64,000 nt of DNA from Clostridiaceae bacterium AM27-36LB (lineage in GTDB: Bacteria > Bacillota > Clostridia > Lachnospirales > Lachnospiraceae), in NCBI GenBank assembly GCA_003480725.1, contig QUJQ01000002.1:130754-194753 (forward strand), read 5' to 3'. Positions 27,956-36,797 of the stretch are shown piece by piece (the stretch's first letter is position 1; the number at the start of each line of letters is the position of its first letter). A program made the position numbers and the translations under genes. The notes below the pieces were generated by a model. The model saw nothing but the letters and a program-made list of their open reading frames with translations, was not told where the DNA came from and made no database searches.

Positions 27956-28320
27956 TCCGCCCTTGTAAAATTTACCGGCTTCTCAAATTTTTCTCCGCAG
28001 TGAGGGCATACGCAGGTCTCTGTCAGATCTTCCATGGAATTGATGGTCTGATACATATTCTGCAGAAATGCAAGATCCGCGGAAAACAGCTTCTCAATAT
28101 GAGTCGGCCGGATGTTGGTCAAAGTTCCAAGGGAAGTGATCACCCTCGACAGCAGAATGATCGTCAGATACGCCGGATTGCTGACCACCCGTGGGTCACG
28201 GAGAGGCAGGATCTCGTCTGCTGCCGTTGCCATCCGCATCACGCCTTTTTTATGTAATTCTCCATTTTCATCCAGATATCCTCTGGGAAGTTCAAATTCA
28301 AATTCAGTAATCAGATCCAT
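27952..28320 (-). CDS. CIS tail assembly protein with zinc-ribbon-like CxxC
   Basis: This 122-aa protein is typical of the short assembly genes between the tube genes in CIS clusters. It has EFELPRGYLDENGELHKKGVM near the start, a conserved helical middle (DPRVVSNPAYLTIILLSRVI), and a C-terminal CPHCGEKFEKP that could bind zinc. Its start at 28320 was chosen over one six codons earlier because AAAAGGAG precedes it. It probably acts as a chaperone or baseplate assembly factor. The exact role is not established. Confidence 0.8.
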   Translation of the reverse strand: MDLITEFEFELPRGYLDENGELHKKGVMRMATAADEILPLRDPRVVSNPAYLTIILLSRVITSLGTLTNIRPTHIEKLFSADLAFLQNMYQTINSMEDLTETCVCPHCGEKFEKPVNFTRAE

Positions 28321-28350
28321 GCTGTTCTCCTTTTCCATATGATTTTTATG

Positions 28351-28378
28351 CCGGGATCTGCAGCTATACAGATCCCGG
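28351..28378 (-). other. Strong intercistronic hairpin after the tube gene
   Basis: CCGGGATCTG and CAGATCCCGG form a perfect 10-bp GC-rich stem with an 8-base loop, 18 bases after the stop of the major tube gene. The following bases are CATAAAAATC, too poor in T for a full terminator. It is placed between the high-copy parts (sheath, tube) and the low-copy baseplate parts. Confidence 0.85.
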
Positions 28379-28395
28379 ACTTAAAAACCAGACGA

Positions 28396-28836
28396 TTAGC
28401 TCTCTCTTGTCATTGACTCATATACCAGCTCTACGCTCTCAAATGCAATCTCACTGGAGCTTGCATTGAAATCCGGTGCGGTATATTTACTCGGCCATGC
28501 ATTGGTCAGGGTCCATACTGCAAGAGCGGTAGAACCATCATCATCAAACAGTGTGATGGTCACGTTCTTGTTGTGATCCTCGCCCAGGGAAGTTCCCTGA
28601 GAGATGGAAGTTACCCAATCGTAGAAGCTTAAGGAACTGGTCATGCCCCATTTCAGAGTCACATTTCCGAATTTGGTCAGACCGTTCATTTTACGGGACC
28701 AGTTAACACCTTCATCACCTGTACGATATTCAATTACATCTACACTTGCGTCAAAACCGCTTACCTCAGAAAAGCTTGCCTCTGTGATTCCGTCGATCTC
28801 GACTTTATAGTTATATTTTTTGAATGGATATGCCAC
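28396..28836 (-). CDS. CIS major tail tube protein (Afp1-like, gp19 family)
   Basis: This 146-aa protein has the classic inner-tube opening (FKKYNYKVEIDGITEASFSEVSG) and the middle MNGLTKFGNVTLKWGMT. It would stack as hexamers inside the sheath. The start is a GTG at 28836 with AAGGAGG nine bases upstream. It sits 36 bases after the sheath gene and before a strong hairpin. Confidence 0.95.
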   Translation of the reverse strand: MAYPFKKYNYKVEIDGITEASFSEVSGFDASVDVIEYRTGDEGVNWSRKMNGLTKFGNVTLKWGMTSSLSFYDWVTSISQGTSLGEDHNKNVTITLFDDDGSTALAVWTLTNAWPSKYTAPDFNASSSEIAFESVELVYESMTRES

Positions 28837-28872
28837 CTCTTCATTCCTCCTTATCTATGATTCACGTATACC

Positions 28873-30591
28873 TTATGATTCTTCCATGAACTGGGTAATG
28901 CGGAAGATCACGAACTCAGCCGGACGGCTCGGAGCTACACCGATCTCGCAGATCAGTCTTCCGTTCAGGATATCGCTCTGAGACATGGTATCTCTTCCAA
29001 TATTTACGTAGAATGCCTGGTCTTCGGTATTACCTACCAGAGCACCGCTTCTCCACATATCACGCAGGAATGCACGGATCGTACGGCCAACTCTTGCCCA
29101 CAGCATCTCATCGTTCGGCTCAAATACTGCCCAGTTGGTCTGGGATTTAATGCTCTCCTCCAGATAGATGAACAGACGGCGAACGTTGACATATTTCCAG
29201 AGACTGTTGCTGGAGCAGGTTCTTGCGCCCCATACACGGATGCCCTGTCCCGGAAGTGCACGGATCAGGTTCACGCCTGCCGGATTCAGAATATCCTGCT
29301 CAGCCTTATTGTACAGGCAGGAAAGTCCGATGCAGTTGTAAACAACTTCATTAGCCGGTGCTTTGTGTACGCCTCTCTCCACGTCACTTCTTGCATAGAT
29401 ACCGCATACTGCTCCTGAAGGCGGGATGTATGCCGGTTTCTTGTTCAGAGCGTCATAGATCTGGATCCACGGATGATACATTGCCGCATAATCAGAATCA
29501 ATCTTCTCTCTGTGTGCCAGAACATCCTGCGGTTTGGTCAGATGCTGCGGTACATCCAGTACAGCAAAGCTTGCGCCGGTATTGGTGCAGTGTGCAACCA
29601 GTGCCAGCTGAACTGCCGGACTTGTCACACCCGGAATTGCCATGATACTTACGTTATTAAGCTCTTTGAAAGCTGCCAGACCGGTTCTCTTTCCAGGACC
29701 ACCATCGGTTCCCATGAACACATCATCGGTGATTCCTTTCTTGCCGCCGTCAGATCCGCCTGCAAGGAATACGATTGCTTTCTCTGCATCTGCTTCTGCA
29801 GTAAATACAGATAACGGATTCACTGCATCTTTCGGCTCATCTGCTGCTACATCCACCAGCTCTGATTTTGCCAGAACCTTGGTAATGAAGGAAGCAGATG
29901 ACTGATTGAGGGATACGCCCTCGTACAGCTCTACCTGATCACGATAGCTGACTTCCAGATTCATCTCACAGGTGGAGAGCACTTTTCTCGGAACCGGGGA
30001 CTTGTCTGTCAGATCCTCTTTCACCGGTACAGTCAAAGTGATGGTATTGCCCTGTACCATGGCGATCTTGTTGTAGCCGGTCACTTTACCGTTATTGCGG
30101 ATCACGATGGTGTCACCTTCTGCAAAGATGGAACCATTTGCTACGGTATAGACTTTGCCGGTTGCCTCATCACCGGTTGCTTCCAGAACTGCGGTCTTTC
30201 CTTTGGTTGCAGCCACTGCGGTCACTTTGATCTCATTTCCCCATTTACCCGGGTTCTTTGCACTGATACTGATGCCTGCTGCAGATACAGATGCAGTCAC
30301 TGCATCAGCAGCTGCGGTACGCATTACATAGCAGCGTGAACCGCCATTTGCGAAAAACTGCTCTACTGCATAAGCCAGATAGCGATATTCACCGTAGGTA
30401 GTCTCCGGAAGATATCCACCGAATTTACGGTTGAAATCTGCGAAGCTGGTTACGAATTCCGGTGTTCCGATCACCTTTCCTTTTTCAGCCATTCCGATGA
30501 ATCCTGCGGTACTTGTACCTACTCCCTCCATCGGTCTTAAGCCTGATTCAAATTCCTCTACATATACTCCTGGGGATAAATATTCTGCCAT
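28873..30591 (-). CDS. CIS tail sheath protein
   Basis: This 572-aa sheath protein begins EYLSPGVYVEEFESG, the hallmark of contractile sheaths. A surface-domain insertion lies at about 100-250. The subtilisin-like core and conserved C-terminus include YVNVRRLFIYLEESI near 480 and a late QSDILNGRLICEIGVAP. Contraction of this sheath drives the tube and spike. Only one sheath gene is present, whereas Afp has three. The leader upstream has a long G-rich Shine-Dalgarno about 35 bases from the ATG, with a small hairpin (GAAGC/GCTTC) between. Confidence 0.97.
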   Translation of the reverse strand: MAEYLSPGVYVEEFESGLRPMEGVGTSTAGFIGMAEKGKVIGTPEFVTSFADFNRKFGGYLPETTYGEYRYLAYAVEQFFANGGSRCYVMRTAAADAVTASVSAAGISISAKNPGKWGNEIKVTAVAATKGKTAVLEATGDEATGKVYTVANGSIFAEGDTIVIRNNGKVTGYNKIAMVQGNTITLTVPVKEDLTDKSPVPRKVLSTCEMNLEVSYRDQVELYEGVSLNQSSASFITKVLAKSELVDVAADEPKDAVNPLSVFTAEADAEKAIVFLAGGSDGGKKGITDDVFMGTDGGPGKRTGLAAFKELNNVSIMAIPGVTSPAVQLALVAHCTNTGASFAVLDVPQHLTKPQDVLAHREKIDSDYAAMYHPWIQIYDALNKKPAYIPPSGAVCGIYARSDVERGVHKAPANEVVYNCIGLSCLYNKAEQDILNPAGVNLIRALPGQGIRVWGARTCSSNSLWKYVNVRRLFIYLEESIKSQTNWAVFEPNDEMLWARVGRTIRAFLRDMWRSGALVGNTEDQAFYVNIGRDTMSQSDILNGRLICEIGVAPSRPAEFVIFRITQFMEES

Positions 30592-30661
30592 GTTGTTGTC
30601 TGGTTTGAAGCATATCGCTTCGCCCCCTTCCTCCTTTCAAAATAGTGATTTGTTTACGACT

Positions 30662-31054
30662 CTAAGGCACCATCGTCGTTGTAGCCGGACCGGGATTTAC
30701 GATCTGTATGACCCCGCCCCAATTACACATGCATTTACATGTGTTATTTACCGCTGGTTTTCCTCCCACCAATACTGTCGGAGAGCCCGGTGCCCAGGGT
30801 GCTGCTGTTACCGGTACGCACGGCTGCGGAGTCAGAACTCCCATTGCGGCCGCCGTTGCCGCTGCCACCTGTGGATTTGCCATGGATGTGCACATTCCAA
30901 ACGGCATAATATTTACCATCGGCTGGTTATCCGTAATGCATGCAGGCGGCATGTTGCTGCATTGAACCTTCGATGCCGGAAGAACATTCAGTGCAGATGG
31001 CGCCATTCCGAAACTGCACATGAGCTGCGCTCCCGATGTCACGATGACAGACAC
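30662..31054 (-). CDS. PAAR-like spike tip protein (DUF4280 type)
   Basis: This 130-aa protein starts at GTG (31054) with GGGAGG five bases upstream. It has the repeated short-strand pattern of PAAR-like tips: GAQLMCSFG, then VMINDNQPMVNIMPFGMC-type segments, then GSPTVLVGGKPAVNNTCKCMCNWGG. About eight Cys residues could bind metal. It would sharpen the spike encoded at 22044-22823. It overlaps the 245-aa gene upstream by 16 bases. Confidence 0.88.
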   Translation of the reverse strand: MSVIVTSGAQLMCSFGMAPSALNVLPASKVQCSNMPPACITDNQPMVNIMPFGMCTSMANPQVAAATAAAMGVLTPQPCVPVTAAPWAPGSPTVLVGGKPAVNNTCKCMCNWGGVIQIVNPGPATTTMVP

Positions 31055-31776
31055 GTTCGACCTCCCTTCTTTCTTGCTGGTTTTTTATAATGAAGTAGCA
31101 TTACTTCCTCTGTTGACTGCCCTTCCCCTGCTTCCACAGGGATGGCATATGAGCCGTCCTGATCCGTTACAGAACGGTAGATCCTCGCAAGCGGCTCTCC
31201 TTCTTTGATCTGATCTGGTACTGGTCCGCAAGGTTCGATCCGATATTCGTTGATTCCCCTCTTTTCCATGATGATAAATGGAAATGCGTCTTTTTCTCTT
31301 CCTAGTACACAGGTCTTACCAATCAGATCTTCTTTTGTAAATCCCTGGAATAAGATCCAGTGACTGTTCTCTAATTTTCTATATTCCCGATACATAAGGC
31401 CAGTAGGTTTTTCTCTTCGTATATAGACCTCTGCCGGCAGTTCCTGCCCTTTTATGTTCAGAACTCCTGTCCGATATTCCCGACCTCCGGAATAGACCTT
31501 GCCGGACCTTCCATACAGGCGGATATCTGCAATGGGTTCCTCCGGATCCAGGATGTGTTTATCGACCTCAACGGTACAGGGATAGTAATCCGTTCCTTCG
31601 ATGGTAATCCTTGCCGGATGTTCCAGAGGTTCTAAAAATACATATAGTCCTTCTTCTTTCTGTACCGGATGAAGGATCTTCTCATCGGTCCAGAACCGGA
31701 AGCTCTTCCTCTTGATGCAGGCCCCGGTAAAATCATCTACCAGCCGCAGGACAAATGCGATTCTTATCTGTATCAT
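31039..31776 (-). CDS. Uncharacterised CIS-locus protein with beta-rich modules
   Basis: I do not recognise a family. The start at 31776 follows AGGAGG; the frame is 245 aa. The sequence is beta-rich with an opening IRIAFVLRLVDDFTGACIKRKSFRF and a carboxypeptidase-regulatory-like end (DQDGSYAIPVEAG). It is placed between the DUF4255 cap and the PAAR-like tip. This kind of beta-sandwich protein is seen in similar tail loci and could be a baseplate decoration or spike accessory (inference). No membrane segment. Confidence 0.65.
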   Translation of the reverse strand: MIQIRIAFVLRLVDDFTGACIKRKSFRFWTDEKILHPVQKEEGLYVFLEPLEHPARITIEGTDYYPCTVEVDKHILDPEEPIADIRLYGRSGKVYSGGREYRTGVLNIKGQELPAEVYIRREKPTGLMYREYRKLENSHWILFQGFTKEDLIGKTCVLGREKDAFPFIIMEKRGINEYRIEPCGPVPDQIKEGEPLARIYRSVTDQDGSYAIPVEAGEGQSTEEVMLLHYKKPARKKGGRTCLSS

Positions 31777-31792
31777 ACGCTCCTCCTGCTTC

Positions 31793-32359
31793 TTAACGCT
31801 GCCGCTGGGATACGTCAAATTCTGCAGCCACTACACGGCGGAAGCTTCTGATCCGTCTGGATGACAGAAGTACAGGTGAAACGCTGAAGTAAATACCTAA
31901 CTGATATGGAATTGATAACACGGACCATATCTTTGTCTTTTCTTCATAGCTGAGCGGGAGCAGTGTGATCGAAGCACTGGTATCTTCATCTTCCCCGGTA
32001 TCATACAGAATCGCATGATCCATCAGCACCTGTATGGCACGTCCCAGTATTCGCTGTTCATTCTCCACATTTGACATCAGCTGGGATTTGGTATTCATAT
32101 AGAGTGCGAAATACAGCGTCAGTGGCTTGGGCGGGTATTGTGTCATATTTCCCCGAAGCCGGATCATATCCTGCTGCTGATATTCTCTCAGTTCCTGGAT
32201 ATCATACAGATACAGCCCTAGCTGAAAATCTGCATTTTTGTCAGTGGGTGCTGCCAGCGCAATGGATTCCGGTGACTGGATCAGCTCCGGACAGATATTC
32301 TCCCGCAGAAGCTTCAGCACTTCATTGCTTACGTCCGAGATAATTGAAAAGTCTGCCAT
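31793..32359 (-). CDS. DUF4255 protein, Afp16/PVC16-like tail terminator
   Basis: This 188-aa protein matches DUF4255. It has an N-terminal helix with SNEVLKLLRENICPE, then QLGLYLYDIQELREYQQQD, PPKPLTLYFALYMNTKSQ, and QRILGRAIQVLMDH. In Afp and PVC this protein caps the distal end of the tube-sheath and fixes tail length. AGGAGG precedes the ATG. It begins the structural part of the operon. Confidence 0.92.
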   Translation of the reverse strand: MADFSIISDVSNEVLKLLRENICPELIQSPESIALAAPTDKNADFQLGLYLYDIQELREYQQQDMIRLRGNMTQYPPKPLTLYFALYMNTKSQLMSNVENEQRILGRAIQVLMDHAILYDTGEDEDTSASITLLPLSYEEKTKIWSVLSIPYQLGIYFSVSPVLLSSRRIRSFRRVVAAEFDVSQRQR

Positions 32360-32376
32360 GTTATTACCTCCTCCCC

Positions 32377-34086
32377 TTAATTATTTTCTACTGTAAGGAA
32401 CATGAGCTGGTCCGGTGTATCCATCTGATAACACAACCGGTATCTTACATTGTTCTCTTCGTATACTTCTTCGTAGATGGCTTCCGCCAGATTGATGCCT
32501 CCCACCTTCACATACAGCTTATTCTGTGTAGTCAGTTCATAACTGATGGAACTGAAAGCTGTAGGAACGCTCAGACGTACTTTTTCGATTGCCACACATT
32601 CCTGAACATCTGCTGCTCCGTTTTCCGGTGTCATAGTAAGATCTTTCAGAAAATCCGTATTCAGTTCACTTCGGTAGGAAGTGACTGCTGTGATCGTAAT
32701 GGCACTTAAGTCCAGTTCTTCCGCTGTCTGCCATTTATCGGTGCTCAGATAGTAATACACTTCATATCGGTAATTGACCGGAAGACTGTCCAATACCTTC
32801 TGCTGCTCTTCCTTTTTCTTCTGTTCTGTAGTCCAGGAAGCAGTTGGATCTGTGGTCTGGGTGGTGCCATCCGAAGTATCTGCAGTGCTCTGTGTCTCCT
32901 CTGTCTCCACCTTACTGTCTTCTGTCTCTGTCAGAGTCTCCCCATCATCATCCGGCACATACCATTCAGAACTGCTGTCACTGGACGTATCACTCTTCCG
33001 CATCTCAATGAGACAGTCAGTTTTCAGGATCACCTGTGCTTTTTCAAATAAATAGCTGGTCCCGCCTTCGCTGTAATAGATGACCGGTGTCTCCTTAAAC
33101 ATGTTCATGGCATCTTCCAGGCTCTGCCCCAGCAGTGCCTCATACTGAATATCATCTCTTGCAAAGACACCTTCAAAGACTTCCCTGCCGGAAGGTGCAT
33201 ACAGGATTCCTGTACCCTGTTCTCTTCCCATATAGAACTGCCCTTCGTATTTCTTGATGCCTGTATCGTAATAGCTGGTACCCTGTCCATGAAACGTACC
33301 GCTCTGAAATTCTCCTTCATAGATCATGGTTCCATCTTCGTTATAAAGAACTCCTTCCCCCTGATAAGAACCATTCTCAAAATTACCTTCATACTCCACA
33401 ACCTTATCTGCAAAATACAGAACGCCGGAGCCGGAAAACTGATTTTCCTTGAACTCTCCTGTATACTGGGGAGCTCCCCCTGGGTAATACAGGGTTCCAT
33501 TTCCATTAAAATTGTTGTTTTCAAAGGCACCCTCATAGACCAGTATGCCATCCTGGGTCCACAAGGTTCCATTTCCTGTGCAGACACCTGCGGAAATGTC
33601 TCCGGTATAGACCACATTCCCGTTTGCTGCCCGGATATTGGCTTTTCCGGTGTATTCTCCCAGATCCACATCATCATAATCATAGTAGACGGTTGTGGTT
33701 ACATTTTCTGTGGCAGTGGTGTCAGACACCGGGGATGCGATCCAGTTAAAGTAGATAAATACTGCCGCACAGCCTGCCAGGATCAGGAAATATACCAGCA
33801 TTCTGGAGATCCAGAACCTGCCCACCGTAAAATAGTCTTCCGGAGACTTGGCCTCCCCGGATAGGATCTTACGGACCTTGGCATTGATGGGCGCCACCAG
33901 CTTGGATGTGATGATGTTCGCATTGAACAGCTGCTGGATCCGGCGCACCACCCGCTGAAACGGATTCATGACCGCTGTGCGGAGTCTGATAAATGCTTTG
34001 CCTAAGAGGGAAAATGCATAGGAACCCTGTACTCCCTGAAATACATGGGTTATGGCATTTTTAAATACCTGAAACAGACTTCCCAT
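32377..34086 (-). CDS. Membrane-anchored MORN-repeat protein of the CIS locus
   Basis: This 569-aa protein starts with about 90 cytoplasmic residues, then a single membrane helix near 93-115 (RMLVYFLILAGCAAVFIYF). Next comes a run of at least seven MORN repeats (about 140-320), each with a Y.G.F...GNGT-type core. The final 240 residues include an acidic-Thr linker and a beta-rich domain. MORN repeats form elongated sheets that bind lipids or proteins. The predicted topology puts the repeats outside. It belongs to a block of four membrane-linked genes between the fibre-like gene and the cap gene and may help dock the machine. Role inferred from location only. Confidence 0.75.
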   Translation of the reverse strand: MGSLFQVFKNAITHVFQGVQGSYAFSLLGKAFIRLRTAVMNPFQRVVRRIQQLFNANIITSKLVAPINAKVRKILSGEAKSPEDYFTVGRFWISRMLVYFLILAGCAAVFIYFNWIASPVSDTTATENVTTTVYYDYDDVDLGEYTGKANIRAANGNVVYTGDISAGVCTGNGTLWTQDGILVYEGAFENNNFNGNGTLYYPGGAPQYTGEFKENQFSGSGVLYFADKVVEYEGNFENGSYQGEGVLYNEDGTMIYEGEFQSGTFHGQGTSYYDTGIKKYEGQFYMGREQGTGILYAPSGREVFEGVFARDDIQYEALLGQSLEDAMNMFKETPVIYYSEGGTSYLFEKAQVILKTDCLIEMRKSDTSSDSSSEWYVPDDDGETLTETEDSKVETEETQSTADTSDGTTQTTDPTASWTTEQKKKEEQQKVLDSLPVNYRYEVYYYLSTDKWQTAEELDLSAITITAVTSYRSELNTDFLKDLTMTPENGAADVQECVAIEKVRLSVPTAFSSISYELTTQNKLYVKVGGINLAEAIYEEVYEENNVRYRLCYQMDTPDQLMFLTVENN

Positions 34087-34107
34087 CCTCTATATTCCTC
34101 CAACTGG

Positions 34108-36783
34108 TTACTGATTTTTCTCCTGCAGTGCTTCACACCGGAAGATATAATATTTTGCTGCCATGTCTCCCGGATTTTCCCGAAGAACACAGGCATACAG
34201 GTTTTTGGCTTCATAGTAGAACCCTTTCTCATAGAGCTCCATGGCTTTGTCAAATGCATGGCGGGTCTGCTTCATGAGCCTGATCTGCTCTGCGCTTCTG
34301 TCATCATAGATGTCATAAAGTCCCAGATCCAGATCTGTATTTTTCAGACGGCCGATATACCGGCCTGCGTAAGAATTTTTTCCTGCCAGATGTTCGTATG
34401 CGGTATCTGTCATCAGGAACCGGCTTCCCATCTGTCTTAAAAATGCGCCCTCACCCAACAGCTTTTCAAATGCTGGTGCCAGAACAACCGGAATATAGCG
34501 TTCCTCGTCTCCACAGATTCCAAAGTAGACCTCCGTCTGGTCTGCTACAAATGTAACGTCCAGCTGCTCTTCTTTTCCGTAGAGCTTGTTGTCTGCATCG
34601 ATCCGGGCCAGGATCGTCAATGCTGTGACCACCGCGGAATCCACTCCGTTCTGGCAGACCAGCATGATACTCTGCAGATTGGCGTCATCCACAATGGGGA
34701 TCATGTCACTTTGCTGTGCAAACCGGTTCACGGTATTGAAGAACCGGTTCATCAGTGCTTCTGTCTGGTCAAGCGGAAGAGACTCCTCCGGATACATCCG
34801 GACATTCAGTACTGCAAAATTTCCTTTTACATTGCTTCCCAGCGTCAGGGCTGCCAGATTGTTCTTTCCAAGCAGACCAATGATGCTCGGTGGAACGAAC
34901 CGGTAGTAAGTAGCACTCAGTCGTTCTAGGTTGAGGATCTGTACATCAATATCATCTGCCATCTTATTGAACACCTGAGTGATGCCTGTCAGTTCATCCT
35001 CAGAAGCACTCTGGATCCGGATACTCCGGTCTCCATCTGCAAACAACTGCATCTGCCGCTTGATCTCGCCGATGGGGAACAGGATCTGATAGAACAGAAC
35101 CATCAGTACCACCATGACAATGATCAGAAATGTTGCACACACGGTCACGAAGTCTTTCACATAAGTCGCTGTATATGCGTCTATATTGGAGGTGTAGACT
35201 CCTGTCTCCAGCAGATACACGGTCTCACCGGAGAGTCCTCCTACCGGTGTGACACATACCATCCGCTCGCCCTGCTGATCATGGATCGTTCCTGTTACAG
35301 CTTCACCGGTCAGTGCTGCCTTTCGGTAAAGATCCTCTGCCGGAAGTGTCATGGTAATATCAAAGGGATAAAAGCATGGATAATTTACATCCACTCCAAT
35401 ATACAGATCACCATTTTCATAATAGATCACTCTCGTATACAGATCTCTGGTTGCGATCTGCTGGCTTAAATACTGATAGGCCTCTGTGGAGTAATCATAA
35501 GGATATTCAATCTCATTGAAGGACTCCTGGCCAAATAACGCTGCCAGCATATTTCCTTCATCCATCGTCTGTTTTTCAAAATTTTCCTGGATCGCACTTC
35601 CGTAATACTGGAAGGAAATGTATCCAAACAGTGCCATGGTGATGACTAACAGTGGAATCGTTGCACTGAGCAGTCTCTCCATGATCGTATGTCCACCCCG
35701 GATCGCACTGAAAAATACTCTCAGGATTCCGCACAGGATCAGGATCGCGATCGCGTATAACAACCATGTCTTCAGCACTTCCAGGATCATATACGGGATT
35801 CCGTACTGGAATCCACGGATCACATGTCCACTGCCTTCCACACAGACCAGCATCTGAAAAGAACTGTCCTGACCACTTCTGACCAGTGCAGAAAAGGTAT
35901 TCAGATTCACCATGGACATAACTGACACATCTCTTGGTGTGTAGAGATTGGATCCGCCGAAAGGACTATTCCCGCTTAAGACCGTCTCCTCACTTCCATC
36001 CTCCAGCGTCAGCCGGATAATATTTCCGGTCTCATGTTCTTCCAGATAGACAGCTCCGCTCTCTGCATAGGCGATAAATGTAGGATACATGAGCGTATCC
36101 AGTGTTCTTGCCGGATATATTTCCCATATCTCCTGTTCATTGGCACAGTAGATCTTTCCAGAATCAGAGATATAGACCAGATCCGTACCATTTCCTATGG
36201 CCTTGTAGATGCCTTCGCCGGATTTCAGCGGATAATATCTGCTGTTCTTAAGAGACAATGTATCGTCAAGGACTGAACCGAACTCATAGCTGCTGCGGAC
36301 AGCCCGGGTTCCATTGGGATCTGATGCGATCAGAGTAATGGTATCTCCCGATGCATTGACCCATCCATACACGTAATTATCTTCCGCTGTCAGTTCAAAT
36401 ACTTTCTTCTCTTTTCGGAAAATACTGTCAAAATCAATGACCACCAGCTCCTGTCCGGTCAGTTTTCCTGTATAACGGTTCACCCGGTTGCGGAGTACAT
36501 AGGTATATCTGTCTCCCACTGCGATGCCTTTGATATTGTACATGTCATTCTTCTTTATCGTCTGGAATTGAAGAGTTCCATCGATAGATCCATTCTGACG
36601 GACACGCGCCAGCACGGTACGGTCGCCGTCATACCATCCGGTGACTGTACTTCCGTCTCCTGCTGCAGATATGCCCAGCAGCGAATCCATAGAGACCGAG
36701 CTGTTCCGGATTCCCTGGTATCCTGCCAGAACTCCTGCCAGGATCAGCGCCGTCAGTATGATTATCCTCACAAATCTTTTCAT
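34108..36783 (-). CDS. Membrane receptor with HAMP and degenerate class III cyclase-like domain
   Basis: This 891-aa protein has a signal anchor, a beta-propeller-like region (about 35-325), two membrane helices (near 335 and 375), an extracellular Cache-like region, and another membrane helix near 545. Then come a HAMP segment (FPIGEIKRQMQLFADGDRS) and a C-terminal region that starts like adenylate cyclases (RFVPPSIIGLLG near 629). It ends with a TPR-like helix pair (YEAKNLYACVLRENPGD). The cyclase metal-binding Asp is replaced (AVLNVRM), so no cyclase reaction is expected. It looks like a signal- or contact-sensing component for the CIS (inference). Confidence 0.72.
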   Translation of the reverse strand: MKRFVRIIILTALILAGVLAGYQGIRNSSVSMDSLLGISAAGDGSTVTGWYDGDRTVLARVRQNGSIDGTLQFQTIKKNDMYNIKGIAVGDRYTYVLRNRVNRYTGKLTGQELVVIDFDSIFRKEKKVFELTAEDNYVYGWVNASGDTITLIASDPNGTRAVRSSYEFGSVLDDTLSLKNSRYYPLKSGEGIYKAIGNGTDLVYISDSGKIYCANEQEIWEIYPARTLDTLMYPTFIAYAESGAVYLEEHETGNIIRLTLEDGSEETVLSGNSPFGGSNLYTPRDVSVMSMVNLNTFSALVRSGQDSSFQMLVCVEGSGHVIRGFQYGIPYMILEVLKTWLLYAIAILILCGILRVFFSAIRGGHTIMERLLSATIPLLVITMALFGYISFQYYGSAIQENFEKQTMDEGNMLAALFGQESFNEIEYPYDYSTEAYQYLSQQIATRDLYTRVIYYENGDLYIGVDVNYPCFYPFDITMTLPAEDLYRKAALTGEAVTGTIHDQQGERMVCVTPVGGLSGETVYLLETGVYTSNIDAYTATYVKDFVTVCATFLIIVMVVLMVLFYQILFPIGEIKRQMQLFADGDRSIRIQSASEDELTGITQVFNKMADDIDVQILNLERLSATYYRFVPPSIIGLLGKNNLAALTLGSNVKGNFAVLNVRMYPEESLPLDQTEALMNRFFNTVNRFAQQSDMIPIVDDANLQSIMLVCQNGVDSAVVTALTILARIDADNKLYGKEEQLDVTFVADQTEVYFGICGDEERYIPVVLAPAFEKLLGEGAFLRQMGSRFLMTDTAYEHLAGKNSYAGRYIGRLKNTDLDLGLYDIYDDRSAEQIRLMKQTRHAFDKAMELYEKGFYYEAKNLYACVLRENPGDMAAKYYIFRCEALQEKNQ

Positions 36784-36797
36784 AGGTACCGCCTCTT

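Noticed and set aside
30592..30661. A 21-codon upstream frame before the sheath gene
   Set aside because: It begins with an ATG after a G-rich Shine-Dalgarno but shows no family pattern and overlaps the sheath start; probably chance.
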